Counted from the stretch's first letter, positions 50,530 through 59,893 are shown. The stretch: DNA of 64,000 nt from Clostridiales bacterium UBA6386 (GCA_002437585.1 DJQM01000035.1:84794-148793); one strand, 5' to 3'. The notes: generated by a model not told the origin, from the letters alone. Numbers and translations are program-made.

Positions 50530-50746
50530 TGTCATTGCGAACCAGTCCGCAGACTGGTGTGGCAATCCGTACCCCAAGCCTTCTTCTGAGAGGAGAAGGT
50601 GCCCGGAGGGCGGATGAGGTCGCTACCCGGCTTTTGCCCTCATCCGTCTCGCGCTTGCGGGGGACGCGCGATCCACCTTCCCCCAGGGGAAGGCAAAGGA
50701 TACGGATTGCCACACCAGTGACATCGGTCACTGGTTCGCAATGACA
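50530..50746. repeat. Dispersed repeat family A, 217-bp element
   Basis: Outer arms TGTCATTGCGAACCAG and inverse, inner arms TGTGGCAATCCGTA and TACGGATTGCCACA. Between them is a second repeat type (CTTCTGAGAGGAGAAGG, then a GGGCGGATGAGG block). This appears to be a composite of two nested repeats. It lies in the gap between trxA and tRNA-Gly. Confidence 0.8.
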
Positions 50747-50773
50747 TCTATAATTTGAAAATGCACTCGAGTA

Positions 50774-50806
50774 TAGAAAAAGAGCAGATACCTTCGTATC
50801 TGCTCT
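50774..50806 (-). terminator. Terminator of tRNA-Gly
   Basis: GAGCAGATACG and its complement fold around a 4-6-base loop, followed on the minus strand by TTTTTCTATAC. Confidence 0.9.
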
Positions 50807-50807
50807 A

Positions 50808-50883
50808 TGGAGCGGGCGACGAGGCTCGAACTCGCTACCTCCACCTTGGCAAGGTGGCGCTCTACCAGATGAGCTACGCCCGC
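50808..50883 (-). tRNA. tRNA-Gly (anticodon GCC)
   Basis: The minus strand gives GCGGGCG acceptor, a D-arm with AGCTCATCTGGTAGAGC, anticodon stem CCACC/GGTGG with loop TTGGCAA, T-arm GCGAGTTCGAGCCTCGT, and encoded CCA. Confidence 0.96.
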
Positions 50884-50944
50884 AACGAACATAACTTATT
50901 ATAGCGAATTTCCCCGATTTGTCAAGCCCTAATTTTCGTTTTTC

Positions 50945-52039
50945 TCAATTTTCCGTGGGCACCGGGATCTCCGTCCGCCCGCCGCCGGGATAGGCGGAAT
51001 AATCCCAGACATAGCCCTCCATTTCTCCGGCGTTTCGCTGGCTGTACTTCCCTTCCTCACTGCACTTGAGAAGATCCACATGGTAATAGGTGTCCCCGTC
51101 CAGCACCAGATTCCAGGTCCATGGCTCCCCTGCCCGAGTGCCTGTGACGCACAGGCAGGTCAGCCCCGCGTCCCGGCACATGGCCGCGTACACCTGGGCA
51201 AAGGCCCGGCTGTCACCGATGCCATGGCGCAGCAGGCTGTAGGCCGGCGTAATGGAGGTCTCCTGCTTATAGTCAAAACGTTCCATCAGGAAGGCGTACA
51301 GCTGGGAAAATTTCTGATAGTCGTCCCCGTCGCCGCTGACGTAGAGCTTGGCCGACTCAAAAATCGGCTTCACCTGAGCCTGCATCCGGCGCAGGGAATC
51401 CCGGCTGGTCTGATAGGCGAAAATCAGCTCCACCAGCCGACTGGTGCCGTTTCCGTAAACCGCCTCAGTGACCTGGGGGGTCTCCATGACAGCTTCCGGG
51501 TGGTCGCTGGCGTAGTCCTGGACATATTGGATGAAGTCCGCCTTGGTATACTCCCCGATGAGAATCACAATTCCCGCCTCGTAGCCCTCCAGGGCGTTGG
51601 CCACGATCCGCTTGGCCTGCTCCGTGTCCGCCGCCCGCCGGATCCGCTGAAGCTCCGTGGTATTGCGTTTATAGGTAATGGCCACGGACACCGCCGGAAG
51701 GCCGCTGCTGGTGCCGATCTCGTAGTCGATGTTCTCCACGGCGTAGGCTCCGATGGGGTCGTTGAGCATGGCACTGCGCACCGCCCGAGCCACTCCGGTC
51801 TCCAGGCTTTTGGCCGGATACTCCTCCACATGGACGGCCGCCACCTCCGTGCCGGAGGCGATGATCTGCTTCAGAGCCGCCAGGAACTCCCGGTAATTGG
51901 AGGCGGTCACTGTATCGGTGTGGCCGCTCTGCCGGGACACCTGGTGGGGCTCCACGGAAACAAAGCTGCCGCTGAGCCAGCCGCAGCCGCTTAAAAGAAC
52001 GCTCAGCGTCAACGCCAACGTCAGAAGTCTTGCTTTCAC
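50945..52039 (-). CDS. Transglutaminase-fold lipoprotein with degenerate active site
   Basis: 364 residues. The signal peptide ends LLSGCG (lipobox Cys at about 19). The middle (about 45-250) is mixed helical with no clear family. The C-terminal part (about 255-355) looks like a transglutaminase-like domain (LYAFLMERFDYKQE, AFAQVYAAMCRDAGLTCLCVTG, YYHVDLL). The usual Cys position reads GDS and the usual HAWN reads WTWN, so Cys and His both seem replaced while Asp is kept. It is last in the parE-parC-yitT run. Confidence 0.7.
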   Translation of the reverse strand: MKARLLTLALTLSVLLSGCGWLSGSFVSVEPHQVSRQSGHTDTVTASNYREFLAALKQIIASGTEVAAVHVEEYPAKSLETGVARAVRSAMLNDPIGAYAVENIDYEIGTSSGLPAVSVAITYKRNTTELQRIRRAADTEQAKRIVANALEGYEAGIVILIGEYTKADFIQYVQDYASDHPEAVMETPQVTEAVYGNGTSRLVELIFAYQTSRDSLRRMQAQVKPIFESAKLYVSGDGDDYQKFSQLYAFLMERFDYKQETSITPAYSLLRHGIGDSRAFAQVYAAMCRDAGLTCLCVTGTRAGEPWTWNLVLDGDTYYHVDLLKCSEEGKYSQRNAGEMEGYVWDYSAYPGGGRTEIPVPTEN

Positions 52040-52051
52040 CCATTTCCCTCC

Positions 52052-52915
52052 TTACAGCGCGTCCCGCCGGTACCGGCGGAAGCCGTCGCCCAACACCTGG
52101 TGGGCTTCCTGGACGATCACAAAGGCCTCCGGGTCGATCTCCATGACCAGCTCCTTCAGCTCCGTGATCTGCTGCCGCTTGACGGCGGTGAGCACCACCT
52201 TCAATTCCTGATGGGTAAAGCTTCCCTCCCCGTTCAGGAAGGTGGCTCCCCGATCCAGCCGGGCAGAAATGGCCTCCGCTATGCGCTGGTGCTCCTTCGT
52301 CATAATCAGTGCCACCTTGGAATCGTCGAAGCGGTAAACCACCGCGTCCATGACCTTGCCGCACAGAAACACCGTAATGCCGGTGTACAGAGCCTTGTTC
52401 AGATCCCGGAACACCAGACCCGTGATCACCGCCACCACCGCGTCAAAGCACATGGAGATCTGGCCGATGGGAATGTCCCGCCAGCGCAGCTTCAGAAGCC
52501 GCACCACAATATCCGAGCCGCCGGTGGACGCGCCTGCGGCGAAGACCATTCCCAGTCCCAGGCCGCACAGGGTGCCGCCGTACAGCGCCCCCACCAGGGT
52601 CTCCATGGGCGGCATAGGGATTCCGGCGAACAGGTCGACGAGGACAGAGCTGACCAGCATTCCCAAAAGGGAGCCCAGAAAAAACCGCCGCCCCACCTTC
52701 ACGCCCGCCAGGGCAAACAACGGAAGATTAATGAAAATGGACACCGCGCCCACGCTGCCAAAGCCCAGCAGCTCCACCAGAATCAGTGCCACACCGGAAA
52801 TACCGCCGGTGCTGATCTCGTTGGGAAGCAGGAAGCAGGAAAAGCCCAGGGCGAACAGGGTGCTGCCCAGGGCGGTTCCCAGGATCAGATTTGCGTTGCT
52901 TCGCAATGCTTTCAT
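52052..52915 (-). CDS. YitT family membrane protein (YitT plus DUF2179)
   Basis: A 287-residue protein with five or six membrane helices (about 10-200) and the cytoplasmic DUF2179 domain (about 215-280: VALIMTKEHQRIAEAI, then ATFLNGEGSFTHQE). GASTGGSD is the family motif. It lies 3 bases after parC, so co-transcribed. Function unknown. Confidence 0.9.
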   Translation of the reverse strand: MKALRSNANLILGTALGSTLFALGFSCFLLPNEISTGGISGVALILVELLGFGSVGAVSIFINLPLFALAGVKVGRRFFLGSLLGMLVSSVLVDLFAGIPMPPMETLVGALYGGTLCGLGLGMVFAAGASTGGSDIVVRLLKLRWRDIPIGQISMCFDAVVAVITGLVFRDLNKALYTGITVFLCGKVMDAVVYRFDDSKVALIMTKEHQRIAEAISARLDRGATFLNGEGSFTHQELKVVLTAVKRQQITELKELVMEIDPEAFVIVQEAHQVLGDGFRRYRRDAL

Positions 52916-52918
52916 GGC

Positions 52919-55162
52919 TCAAACCTCAAAGGACTGCTGCTTCTCCGGGGAATCCTCCTCCTTCAGCAGCATCCCCGCGGAAGGAATGGTCTTCGTCCGG
53001 TAGCGGCCGGGGTTCGCAATACCGCTTTCCTCCAGCAGCCGGACGTTTTGCAGCACCGCCTTCTTTCTCAGGGTCATCACCGCCACGCCCTGGGTATTTC
53101 GGGTGGTTTTGGGCAGCAGCTGGGCGGTGGAAACAACGGCGGCTCTGCCGTCGGAGGAATACAGGACGATCTGGGCGTCCTCCTCCAGCACCATGGCAGT
53201 TACCAGCGGGCTTTTATCGGAATAGGCACCGGTGAGCTTCTTCCGGTTGGTCTTGGTCTCGTAGGCGGCCAGGGACACCTTGGCCGCCTTGCCGTTTTCG
53301 AAGAAGAAGAGCACAAAGCCCTTGTAATCCCCGCAGAATTGCAGGGACACCAGATTCTCGCCCGGCTCGAAGCCCAGCTTCTGGGGCAGGTAATCGCCAA
53401 GCTGGGATGCCTTGCCATCGTCAAAGTCCGATAGTCTGGACTTATAGCACTGGAATTTGTCGGTGAATACCAGAAATTCCGCCCGGTTGGTGGTCTCCCG
53501 ACTGAAGGCCAGGCTGTCGCCCTCCTTGAACTTCTGCTCGCCGCTCATCCGCAGGGACTGGGCGGTGATTTTCTTGAGGTAGCCTTCCTTGGACACGAAC
53601 ACCGTCACCGGGTAATCCGGCACCGGCTCTTCTTCATCTTCCGGAGCCGTCTCGGAAACGTTGTAGAGGATTTCCGTTTTTCTCGGCTGGCCGTACTTTT
53701 TGGAAACCTCCTGAAGCTCGGAGATGATCACGTTTTTCAGCTTCCGGGGGCTGTCCAGGGTGGAGCGCATGTCGGCGATCTCCTGCTCCAGCTGGGAAAT
53801 GGCCTTGGTCTGCCTGAGAATGTATTCCTTGTTGATGTTGCGCAGCTTGATCTCCGCCACGAAGTTCGCCTGAATCTCGTCAATGCCGAACTCGATCATC
53901 AAATTCGGCACCACCTCGCTGTCCATTTCCGTCTCCCGGATCACCCGGATGGCCTTGTCAATGTCCAGCAGAATCCGCTCCAGGCCTTTCAGCAGATGGA
54001 GCTTTTCCTCCTTCCTGCCGATCTGGAAGAACAGCCGCCGCTTGATGCAGTCGGTACGCCAGGCCGTCCAATCGTCCAGGATTTCCCCCACACCCATGAC
54101 CCGGGGCATCCCCGCGATCAGGATATTGAAGTTGCAGGGGAAGGAATCCTGGAGGGTCGTCATCCGGAAAAGCTTCTGCATGAGCTTGTCCGGGTCAACG
54201 CCACGTTTTAAGTCAATGGTCAGCTTCAGGCCGCTCAGGTCGGTCTCGTCCCGCATGTCGGCGATTTCCCGGATTTTTCCCGCCTTGATCAGCTCCGCCA
54301 CCTTGTCCATGATGACCTCTGTGGTCGTGGTGTAGGGAATCTGGGTGATCTCAATGAGGTTGCCATCCTTGACATAACGCCACTTGGCTCGGAGCCGGAA
54401 GCTGCCCCGTCCAGTGGAATAGATTTCCCGTGTGGCCGTCTCGTCAAAGGGCAGCTCCCCGCCGGTGGAAAAGTCCGGGCCGGGCAGGGTCTCCAGAATG
54501 TCGTGATCGGGATTTTTCATCCGGGCGATGGCGGTGTCGCAGACCTCCTTTAAGTTAAAGGAGCAGATATTGGAGGCCATGCCCACGGCGATGCCCTGGT
54601 TGGCGGACACCAGCACATTGGGGAAGGTGGTGGGAAGCAGGCTCGGCTCCTTCATGGTAGCGTCGTAGTTATCCACCATGTCCACGGTATCGCTGTCAAT
54701 GTCCTTGAAAATCTCCGCGCAGATGCCGTCCAGCTTGGCTTCCGTGTACCGGGAAGCGGCGTAGGCCATGTCCCGGGAGTAGACCTTGCCGAAGTTGCCC
54801 TTGGAGTCCACGAAGGGGTGAAGCAGGGTCTCGTTGCCCCGGGCCAAGCGCACCATGGTGTCATAAATGGCCTGGTCGCCGTGGGGATTCAGGCGCATGG
54901 TCTGACCCACAATGTTTGCCGACTTGGTTCTGCCGCCGTTCAGAAGACCCATTTTGTACATGGTGTACAGGAGCTTCCGGTGAGAGGGCTTGAAGCCGTC
55001 GATCTCCGGAATGGCCCGGGAGACGATGACGGACATGGCATAGGGCATATAGTTGATCTCCAGGGTCTCGGAGATCGCCTGCTCGGTGGTGGAGCCGTGA
55101 AGACCCATGACTCCGTCGGTATTCACTTTTTTCTTTTCAGGTTCCTTATTTTTTCGTGCCAT
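52919..55162 (-). CDS. parC: DNA topoisomerase IV subunit A-type protein (ParC/GyrA family)
   Basis: A 747-residue breakage-rejoining subunit of a type IIA topoisomerase. The catalytic Tyr is in AASRYTEAKLD (about residue 118). The quinolone-pocket region reads MRLNPHGDQAIYDTM. A long coiled coil and a C-terminal beta-pinwheel (from about 500) follow. There is no GyrA-box QRRGGKG, which favours topoisomerase IV over gyrase. It follows parE by 15 bases. Confidence 0.9.
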   Translation of the reverse strand: MARKNKEPEKKKVNTDGVMGLHGSTTEQAISETLEINYMPYAMSVIVSRAIPEIDGFKPSHRKLLYTMYKMGLLNGGRTKSANIVGQTMRLNPHGDQAIYDTMVRLARGNETLLHPFVDSKGNFGKVYSRDMAYAASRYTEAKLDGICAEIFKDIDSDTVDMVDNYDATMKEPSLLPTTFPNVLVSANQGIAVGMASNICSFNLKEVCDTAIARMKNPDHDILETLPGPDFSTGGELPFDETATREIYSTGRGSFRLRAKWRYVKDGNLIEITQIPYTTTTEVIMDKVAELIKAGKIREIADMRDETDLSGLKLTIDLKRGVDPDKLMQKLFRMTTLQDSFPCNFNILIAGMPRVMGVGEILDDWTAWRTDCIKRRLFFQIGRKEEKLHLLKGLERILLDIDKAIRVIRETEMDSEVVPNLMIEFGIDEIQANFVAEIKLRNINKEYILRQTKAISQLEQEIADMRSTLDSPRKLKNVIISELQEVSKKYGQPRKTEILYNVSETAPEDEEEPVPDYPVTVFVSKEGYLKKITAQSLRMSGEQKFKEGDSLAFSRETTNRAEFLVFTDKFQCYKSRLSDFDDGKASQLGDYLPQKLGFEPGENLVSLQFCGDYKGFVLFFFENGKAAKVSLAAYETKTNRKKLTGAYSDKSPLVTAMVLEEDAQIVLYSSDGRAAVVSTAQLLPKTTRNTQGVAVMTLRKKAVLQNVRLLEESGIANPGRYRTKTIPSAGMLLKEEDSPEKQQSFEV

Positions 55163-55177
55163 ATTGCACTCCTCGTT

Positions 55178-57157
55178 TTAAGAAATATCCGCCAGCTCCA
55201 GATAACGGGCGCCGTTTTCGGCGATGAAATTCTTCCGCTCCTGGAGCGCGTCCCCCAGCAGCACGTCAAAATAGTGGGCGGTACGCTCGGCATCCTCCGG
55301 CATGACCTTGATGAGCCGGCGGGTCTGGGGATTCATGGTGGTCATCCACATCATCTCCGGGTCGTTTTCACCCAGACCCTTGGAGCGTTGGATGGTCGTC
55401 TTTTTGCCCTCCAAGTCCTTGAGGATTTTCACCTTCTCCTGCTCGTTGTAGGCAAACCAGGTCTTGTCCTTGCAGGTGATCTCAAACAAGGGCGATTCCG
55501 CGATATACACATAGCCGTCCCGGATTAAGGTGGGACACAGCCGGTAGAGCATGGTGAGAATCAGGGTTCTGATCTGGAAGCCGTCCACGTCCGCGTCGGT
55601 GCAGATGACCACCTTATTCCAGCGCAGGGCAGACAGGTCGAAGCTACTTAGCTCCTTGGCCTTCTTGCCCTGAACCTCCACGCCGCAGCCTAAAACCTTC
55701 ACGAGATCGGTAATGATGGGGCTGCCGAAAATTTTACTGTAGTCCGCCTTCAGGCAGTTGAGGATCTTGCCCCGGACGGGCATAATGCCCTGAAACTCCG
55801 CGTCCCGGCTCATTTTCACGCTGCCCAGAGCGGAGTCGCCCTCCACGATATACAGCTCCCGCACAGCCGCGTCCTTGCTGCGGCAGTCCACGAACTTCTG
55901 CACCCGGTTGGAAATGTCGATGGAGCCGGACAGCTTTTTCTTGACGCTGGTCCTGGTCTTTTCCGCGGACTCTCTGGCACGCTTGTTGACCAGGATCTGC
56001 TCCGCGGCCTTGGCGGCCTCCTGGGCGTTCTCGATGAACCAGACCTGGAGCTGCTCCTTGAAAAAGGCCGTCATGGCTTCCTGGGTGAACCGGGAGTTGA
56101 CGCTCTTTTTCGTCTGGTTTTCAAAGCAGCCGATGGTGGAAAAACAGTTGGTCACCAGCACCAGGGAATCCTGAATGTCCTGGAAAATGATCTTATTCTC
56201 GTTTTTCGTGTACTTATTGTTGTCCCGGAGGTACTTGTCAAAGGCCGCGGTAAAGCCGCTGCGCACCGCCTTGTCCGGGCTGCCGCCGTACTCCAGCCAG
56301 GAGGAATTGTGGTAGTACTCAATGTGGCTGATCTGTTTGCTGAAGCAGAAGGAGACGGTGATTTTCAGCTTCATTTCCGGCCGGTTCTCCGCGTCCCGAC
56401 CCCGACGCTCCGTCTCCCAATAGACGGGCATGGTAAAGGCATTGTCCCCCACCAGCTCCTCGATATACTCCCGGATACCGCCCATGTAGCAGTATTCCTC
56501 TTCCTCAAAGGTCTTGCCCACCTGGTTGCGGAATTTGAAGTGAACCCCCTGATTCACCACCGCCTGGCGGCGGAGCACATCCCGGTAGTATTCCACGGGG
56601 ATGTTGATGTCCGTGAAGACCTCCTTATCCGGCTTCCAGTGAAAGCAGGAGCCGGTTTTCTTCCGGTCGGTGGGGGACTTTTTCAGGCCGCCGATGTTTC
56701 TGCCCTTTTCAAAATGCAGATCGTACCGATAGCCGTCTCTGCGGATGGTGGCGTCGAAATACTCCGAGGCGTACTGGGTGGCGCAGGAGCCCAGGCCGTT
56801 CAGGCCTAAGGAATACTCGTAGTTTTCCCCGTTTTCCCCGTACTTGCCGCCGGCGTACATTTCGCAGAACACCAGCTCCCAGTTGTACCGCTTTTCCTTC
56901 TCGTTATAGTCCACCGGGCAGCCCCGGCCGAAGTCCTCCACCTCCACGCTCAAATCTTCATACCGGGTGACGATGATGGTATCGCCGTGGCCTTCCCGGG
57001 CCTCGTCGATGGCGTTGGAGAGGATTTCAAACACCGCGTGCTTGCAGCCCTCCAGATCGTCGGAGCCGAAAATGACCGCGGGACGCTTGCGCACCCGATC
57101 CTCGCCCTTGAGCATGGAGATGCTGGAATTTCCGTACTGTTCCTGTTTTTTTGCCAT
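55178..57157 (-). CDS. parE: DNA topoisomerase IV subunit B-type protein (ParE/GyrB family)
   Basis: A 659-residue ATPase subunit. The GHKL domain has EILSNAIDEAREG and DFGRGCPV plus GLNGLGSCATQYAS; the transducer follows; the Toprim domain has LYIVEGDSALGS, MPVRGKILNC and DADVDGFQIRTL. The C-terminal part ends in RSKGLGENDPEMMWMTTMNP (usually KGLGEM). It starts the four-gene run that ends at the transglutaminase-like lipoprotein. Confidence 0.92.
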   Translation of the reverse strand: MAKKQEQYGNSSISMLKGEDRVRKRPAVIFGSDDLEGCKHAVFEILSNAIDEAREGHGDTIIVTRYEDLSVEVEDFGRGCPVDYNEKEKRYNWELVFCEMYAGGKYGENGENYEYSLGLNGLGSCATQYASEYFDATIRRDGYRYDLHFEKGRNIGGLKKSPTDRKKTGSCFHWKPDKEVFTDINIPVEYYRDVLRRQAVVNQGVHFKFRNQVGKTFEEEEYCYMGGIREYIEELVGDNAFTMPVYWETERRGRDAENRPEMKLKITVSFCFSKQISHIEYYHNSSWLEYGGSPDKAVRSGFTAAFDKYLRDNNKYTKNENKIIFQDIQDSLVLVTNCFSTIGCFENQTKKSVNSRFTQEAMTAFFKEQLQVWFIENAQEAAKAAEQILVNKRARESAEKTRTSVKKKLSGSIDISNRVQKFVDCRSKDAAVRELYIVEGDSALGSVKMSRDAEFQGIMPVRGKILNCLKADYSKIFGSPIITDLVKVLGCGVEVQGKKAKELSSFDLSALRWNKVVICTDADVDGFQIRTLILTMLYRLCPTLIRDGYVYIAESPLFEITCKDKTWFAYNEQEKVKILKDLEGKKTTIQRSKGLGENDPEMMWMTTMNPQTRRLIKVMPEDAERTAHYFDVLLGDALQERKNFIAENGARYLELADIS

Positions 57158-57266
57158 AATTTCATAACCTGCCTAAGCATTCCATAATAAATCCAGTATA
57201 TTATACGCAAAAAGAAGCGGAAAGTCAAGAAAGCCAAGCCGACCCGGAAAAACCCGCAATTGCCTC

Positions 57267-57295
57267 TTGTTTTTTTCGGCACGAACGGTTATAAT
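57267..57295 (+). promoter_or_regulatory. Promoter of the DUF1858 gene
   Basis: TTGTTT and TATAAT with a 17-base spacer, 29 bases before the start. Confidence 0.7.
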
Positions 57296-57324
57296 ATGCG
57301 CAGAAATAAAAGGAGGTCATTTTC

Positions 57325-57558
57325 ATGGCTGCTAAGATTGAGAAAAACACCATTATCGGCGACGTTTTGGACATTGCGCCCCAGTCCGCTCCCCTGTTCT
57401 TTGCCATCGGTATGCACTGCCTGGGCTGTCCCTCTTCCCGGGGCGAGACCGTTGAGGAGGCCTGCATGGTTCACGGCGTGGACTGCGAGCCTTTCCTGGC
57501 CCAGCTGAACCAGTTCCTGGAGGCCTACGAGACCGCTGAAGCTGAGAAAAAGGTCTAA
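57325..57558 (+). CDS. DUF1858 small redox protein
   Basis: A 77-residue member of DUF1858 (hybrid-cluster-protein-associated redox disulfide domain). The CxxC is in GMHCLGCPSSRGETVEEAC. It is likely a small thiol or disulfide carrier. AAAGGAGGTCATTTTC precedes the ATG. Single gene, with a weak hairpin before trmK. Confidence 0.88.
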   Translation: MAAKIEKNTIIGDVLDIAPQSAPLFFAIGMHCLGCPSSRGETVEEACMVHGVDCEPFLAQLNQFLEAYETAEAEKKV

Positions 57559-57615
57559 TTCAATCTTTTGGGCAGGAGCGGTGCGTCCGCTCCTGCTTTT
57601 TTTCGGAGGAAAGCT

Positions 57616-58275
57616 ATGACGAATGTTCCCCTATCTTCCCGGCTGGCGGCCTGCGCCGCCTTCGTCCGGCCCGGTGACCGGGTGGCGGACGTGGGCTGTG
57701 ATCATGGCTACTTAAGCATCCATCTGCTCCAGAAAGGCATTGCCGGTCATGTCTACGCCTCCGATGTCCGGGAGGGGCCGCTGAGCAGTGCCCGGCGGAA
57801 CGCGGCCAACTACGGTCTGTCCGGAAAAATCGACTTTTTCCTGTGCGACGGGGTGCAGGGCTTGCCCCGGGATTTTGACGTGCTGATCTGCGCGGGCATG
57901 GGCGCGGACACCATGATCTCCATTCTGGAGGCCGCGCCCTGGCTCTGGGGGGGCCGATATCGGCTGATTTTCCAGTGCCAGAGCAAGACTCCGGCACTAC
58001 GGCAATATTTGAGCGAAACCGGCTGGGAAATCGCCCGGGAGACCGCCCTCCGGGACGGGCGGTTTCTCTACACGGTGATGGAGGTGCTCTGGAACCCGGC
58101 GGCCCCCAGGCTCACTCCCGGCCAGTGTTATTTCTCCCCTGCCCTGGCTCAATGCAATGCCCCGGAGGCGGCGGAATACCGCCGGTGGGCGGTGGATTTG
58201 CTGCGGCTGGCGGCGGCGCATCGGCCGGAGGATGAAATTTGTCAGGCCCTGAAGGAATTGGAGGAACGTACATGA
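57616..58275 (+). CDS. trmK: tRNA (adenine22-N1)-methyltransferase TrmK
   Basis: A 219-residue SAM-dependent methyltransferase of the TrmK/YqfN family. It has motif I RVADVGCDHGYLSI (about residue 20), ASDVREGPL, and ICAGMGADTM, then a helical C terminus. TrmK and a Nif3-like gene are typically adjacent in Firmicutes, and here they overlap by 4 bases. The start at 57616 follows CGGAGGAAAGCT. Confidence 0.92.
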   Translation: MTNVPLSSRLAACAAFVRPGDRVADVGCDHGYLSIHLLQKGIAGHVYASDVREGPLSSARRNAANYGLSGKIDFFLCDGVQGLPRDFDVLICAGMGADTMISILEAAPWLWGGRYRLIFQCQSKTPALRQYLSETGWEIARETALRDGRFLYTVMEVLWNPAAPRLTPGQCYFSPALAQCNAPEAAEYRRWAVDLLRLAAAHRPEDEICQALKELEERT

Positions 58276-59063
58276 CCACAGTCGGCGATATTCTGAATTA
58301 TCTGGAAACCCTGGCCCCTCGTTCCATGAAAATGGACTGGGACAATGTGGGGCTTCTGTGCGGCGGGAAGGGCCGCCCGGTGACGAAGGTGCTGGTGGCT
58401 CTCGACCCCTTCGAAGGGGTCTGCCGGGAAGCTAAGAACTGGGGTGCGGAGCTGATTGTCACCCACCATCCCCTGATTTTTAACCCCGTCAAGGCCATTA
58501 CCGACGACACCGCCCTGGGGCGCTCCATCGCGCTTCTGTGCTCTGGCGGCATCAGTGCCGTCAACGCCCACACCAACTTAGACTGCGCTCCCGGCGGGGT
58601 CAACGACTGTCTGGCCGCCGTACTGGGTCTGGGAGATGTCCGGGTCATTGACCCTATGGGTACTGACGAATTAGGCCGGGAATGGGGGCTTCTGCGGATG
58701 GGCACGGTGGAAAGCCAGCCTCTTTCCGGCTTCCTGCTCCGGGCGAAAAACGCTCTGCACTGCCAGGGTCTTCGCTACGCCGACGGCGGCAAGCCCGTAC
58801 ACCGGGTGGCCGTGGGCGGCGGTGCCTGCGCCAGCGAATGGCAGGACGCATTGAACGCCGGATGCGATACCCTCGTCACCGCCGATGCCAAATACAACCA
58901 ATTCTGGGACGCCCGGGACGCGGGGCTGACCCTCATCGACGCCGGTCACTTCCCCACGGAAAACCCGGTGGTTGCCCTGCTGGCGCAGAAAATCCGGGCA
59001 GCCTTCCCAACCCTCACCGTAAAAATCTCCGAAACCCACGCCGACTGCGTGAAATTCTTCTGA
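58272..59063 (+). CDS. Nif3-like dinuclear metal centre protein (YqfO type)
   Basis: A 263-residue member of the Nif3/GTP cyclohydrolase I type 2-like family. Metal-binding histidines are in VTHHPLIF and NAHTNLD, with a late DAGHFPTEN. Lacks the inserted PII-like domain of the longer homologues. Its biochemical role is unsettled. It is the last gene before the change of codon usage. Confidence 0.9.
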   Translation: MTTVGDILNYLETLAPRSMKMDWDNVGLLCGGKGRPVTKVLVALDPFEGVCREAKNWGAELIVTHHPLIFNPVKAITDDTALGRSIALLCSGGISAVNAHTNLDCAPGGVNDCLAAVLGLGDVRVIDPMGTDELGREWGLLRMGTVESQPLSGFLLRAKNALHCQGLRYADGGKPVHRVAVGGGACASEWQDALNAGCDTLVTADAKYNQFWDARDAGLTLIDAGHFPTENPVVALLAQKIRAAFPTLTVKISETHADCVKFF

Positions 59064-59069
59064 AATGGG

Positions 59070-59098
59070 TTGATTTTTTTCATTCCCTCTGTTAAAAT
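59070..59098 (+). promoter_or_regulatory. Promoter of yebC
   Basis: TTGATT and TAAAAT with a 17-base spacer, 45 bases before the ATG. Confidence 0.6.
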
Positions 59099-59143
59099 AG
59101 GTACGCTATTTTTCATAATTTATCCAAAAGGGGAAGAGATACA

Positions 59144-59881
59144 ATGTCCGGACATTCCAAATGGCATAATATTCAGAAAACCAAGGGTGCGCAGGACGCC
59201 AAGCGCGCCGCGGCCTTTACCAAGATTTCGAAGGAAATGATCGTTGCCGTCAAAGAAGGCGGCGGCGTGGCAGACCCTGCCTATAACTCCCGTCTGGCGA
59301 CCGTCATCACGAAGGCGAAGGCGGCCAATATGCCGAACGACAACATCAAGCGCGTGCTGGAAAAGGCGGCCTCCGCCGGTCAGGGCGACAGCTACGAGTC
59401 CATCACCTACGAAGGCCACGGCCCGAGCGGCGTCGCCGTCATCGTCGAGACCATGACCGACAACCGCAACCGCACCGCGGGCAACATCCGCCACCACTTT
59501 GACAAATATGGCGGCAGCCTCGGCGTCAACGGCTGCGTGAGCTGGGCGTTCGACAAAAAGGGCGTCATCGTCATCGACAATGAAGACGAAGACCTCGACG
59601 AAGACACCGTCATGATGGACGCTCTGGACGCGGGCGCTGCCGACTTCCAGCCGGAAGAGGGCTGCTTCACGGTCTACACCGACCCGGCAGACTTCAACGA
59701 CGTTGCAAAAAAGCTCGAGGACAAGGGCTACAAGTTCGAGTCCGCGCAGATCGAAATGGTCCCGCAGAACTATCAGAAGCTCGAAAACCCCGAGGATATC
59801 GCCAACATGGAAAAGATGCTCGATATCTTCGAAGACGACGACGATGTGCAGAACGTCTGGCACAACTGGGAGCAGGAATAA
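59144..59881 (+). CDS. yebC: YebC/PmpR family translation factor/regulator
   Basis: A 245-residue YebC-family protein (N-terminal MSGHSKWHNIQKTKGAQDAKR, three domains). YebC proteins act as regulators, and some are recently linked to easing ribosome stalling at proline runs. Codon use differs sharply from the genes to the left: many GCG, TCG, CCG, ACG and CGC codons. AAAAGGGGAAGAGATACA precedes the ATG. Confidence 0.95.
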   Translation: MSGHSKWHNIQKTKGAQDAKRAAAFTKISKEMIVAVKEGGGVADPAYNSRLATVITKAKAANMPNDNIKRVLEKAASAGQGDSYESITYEGHGPSGVAVIVETMTDNRNRTAGNIRHHFDKYGGSLGVNGCVSWAFDKKGVIVIDNEDEDLDEDTVMMDALDAGAADFQPEEGCFTVYTDPADFNDVAKKLEDKGYKFESAQIEMVPQNYQKLENPEDIANMEKMLDIFEDDDDVQNVWHNWEQE

Positions 59882-59893
59882 TCGAAACCGAAA

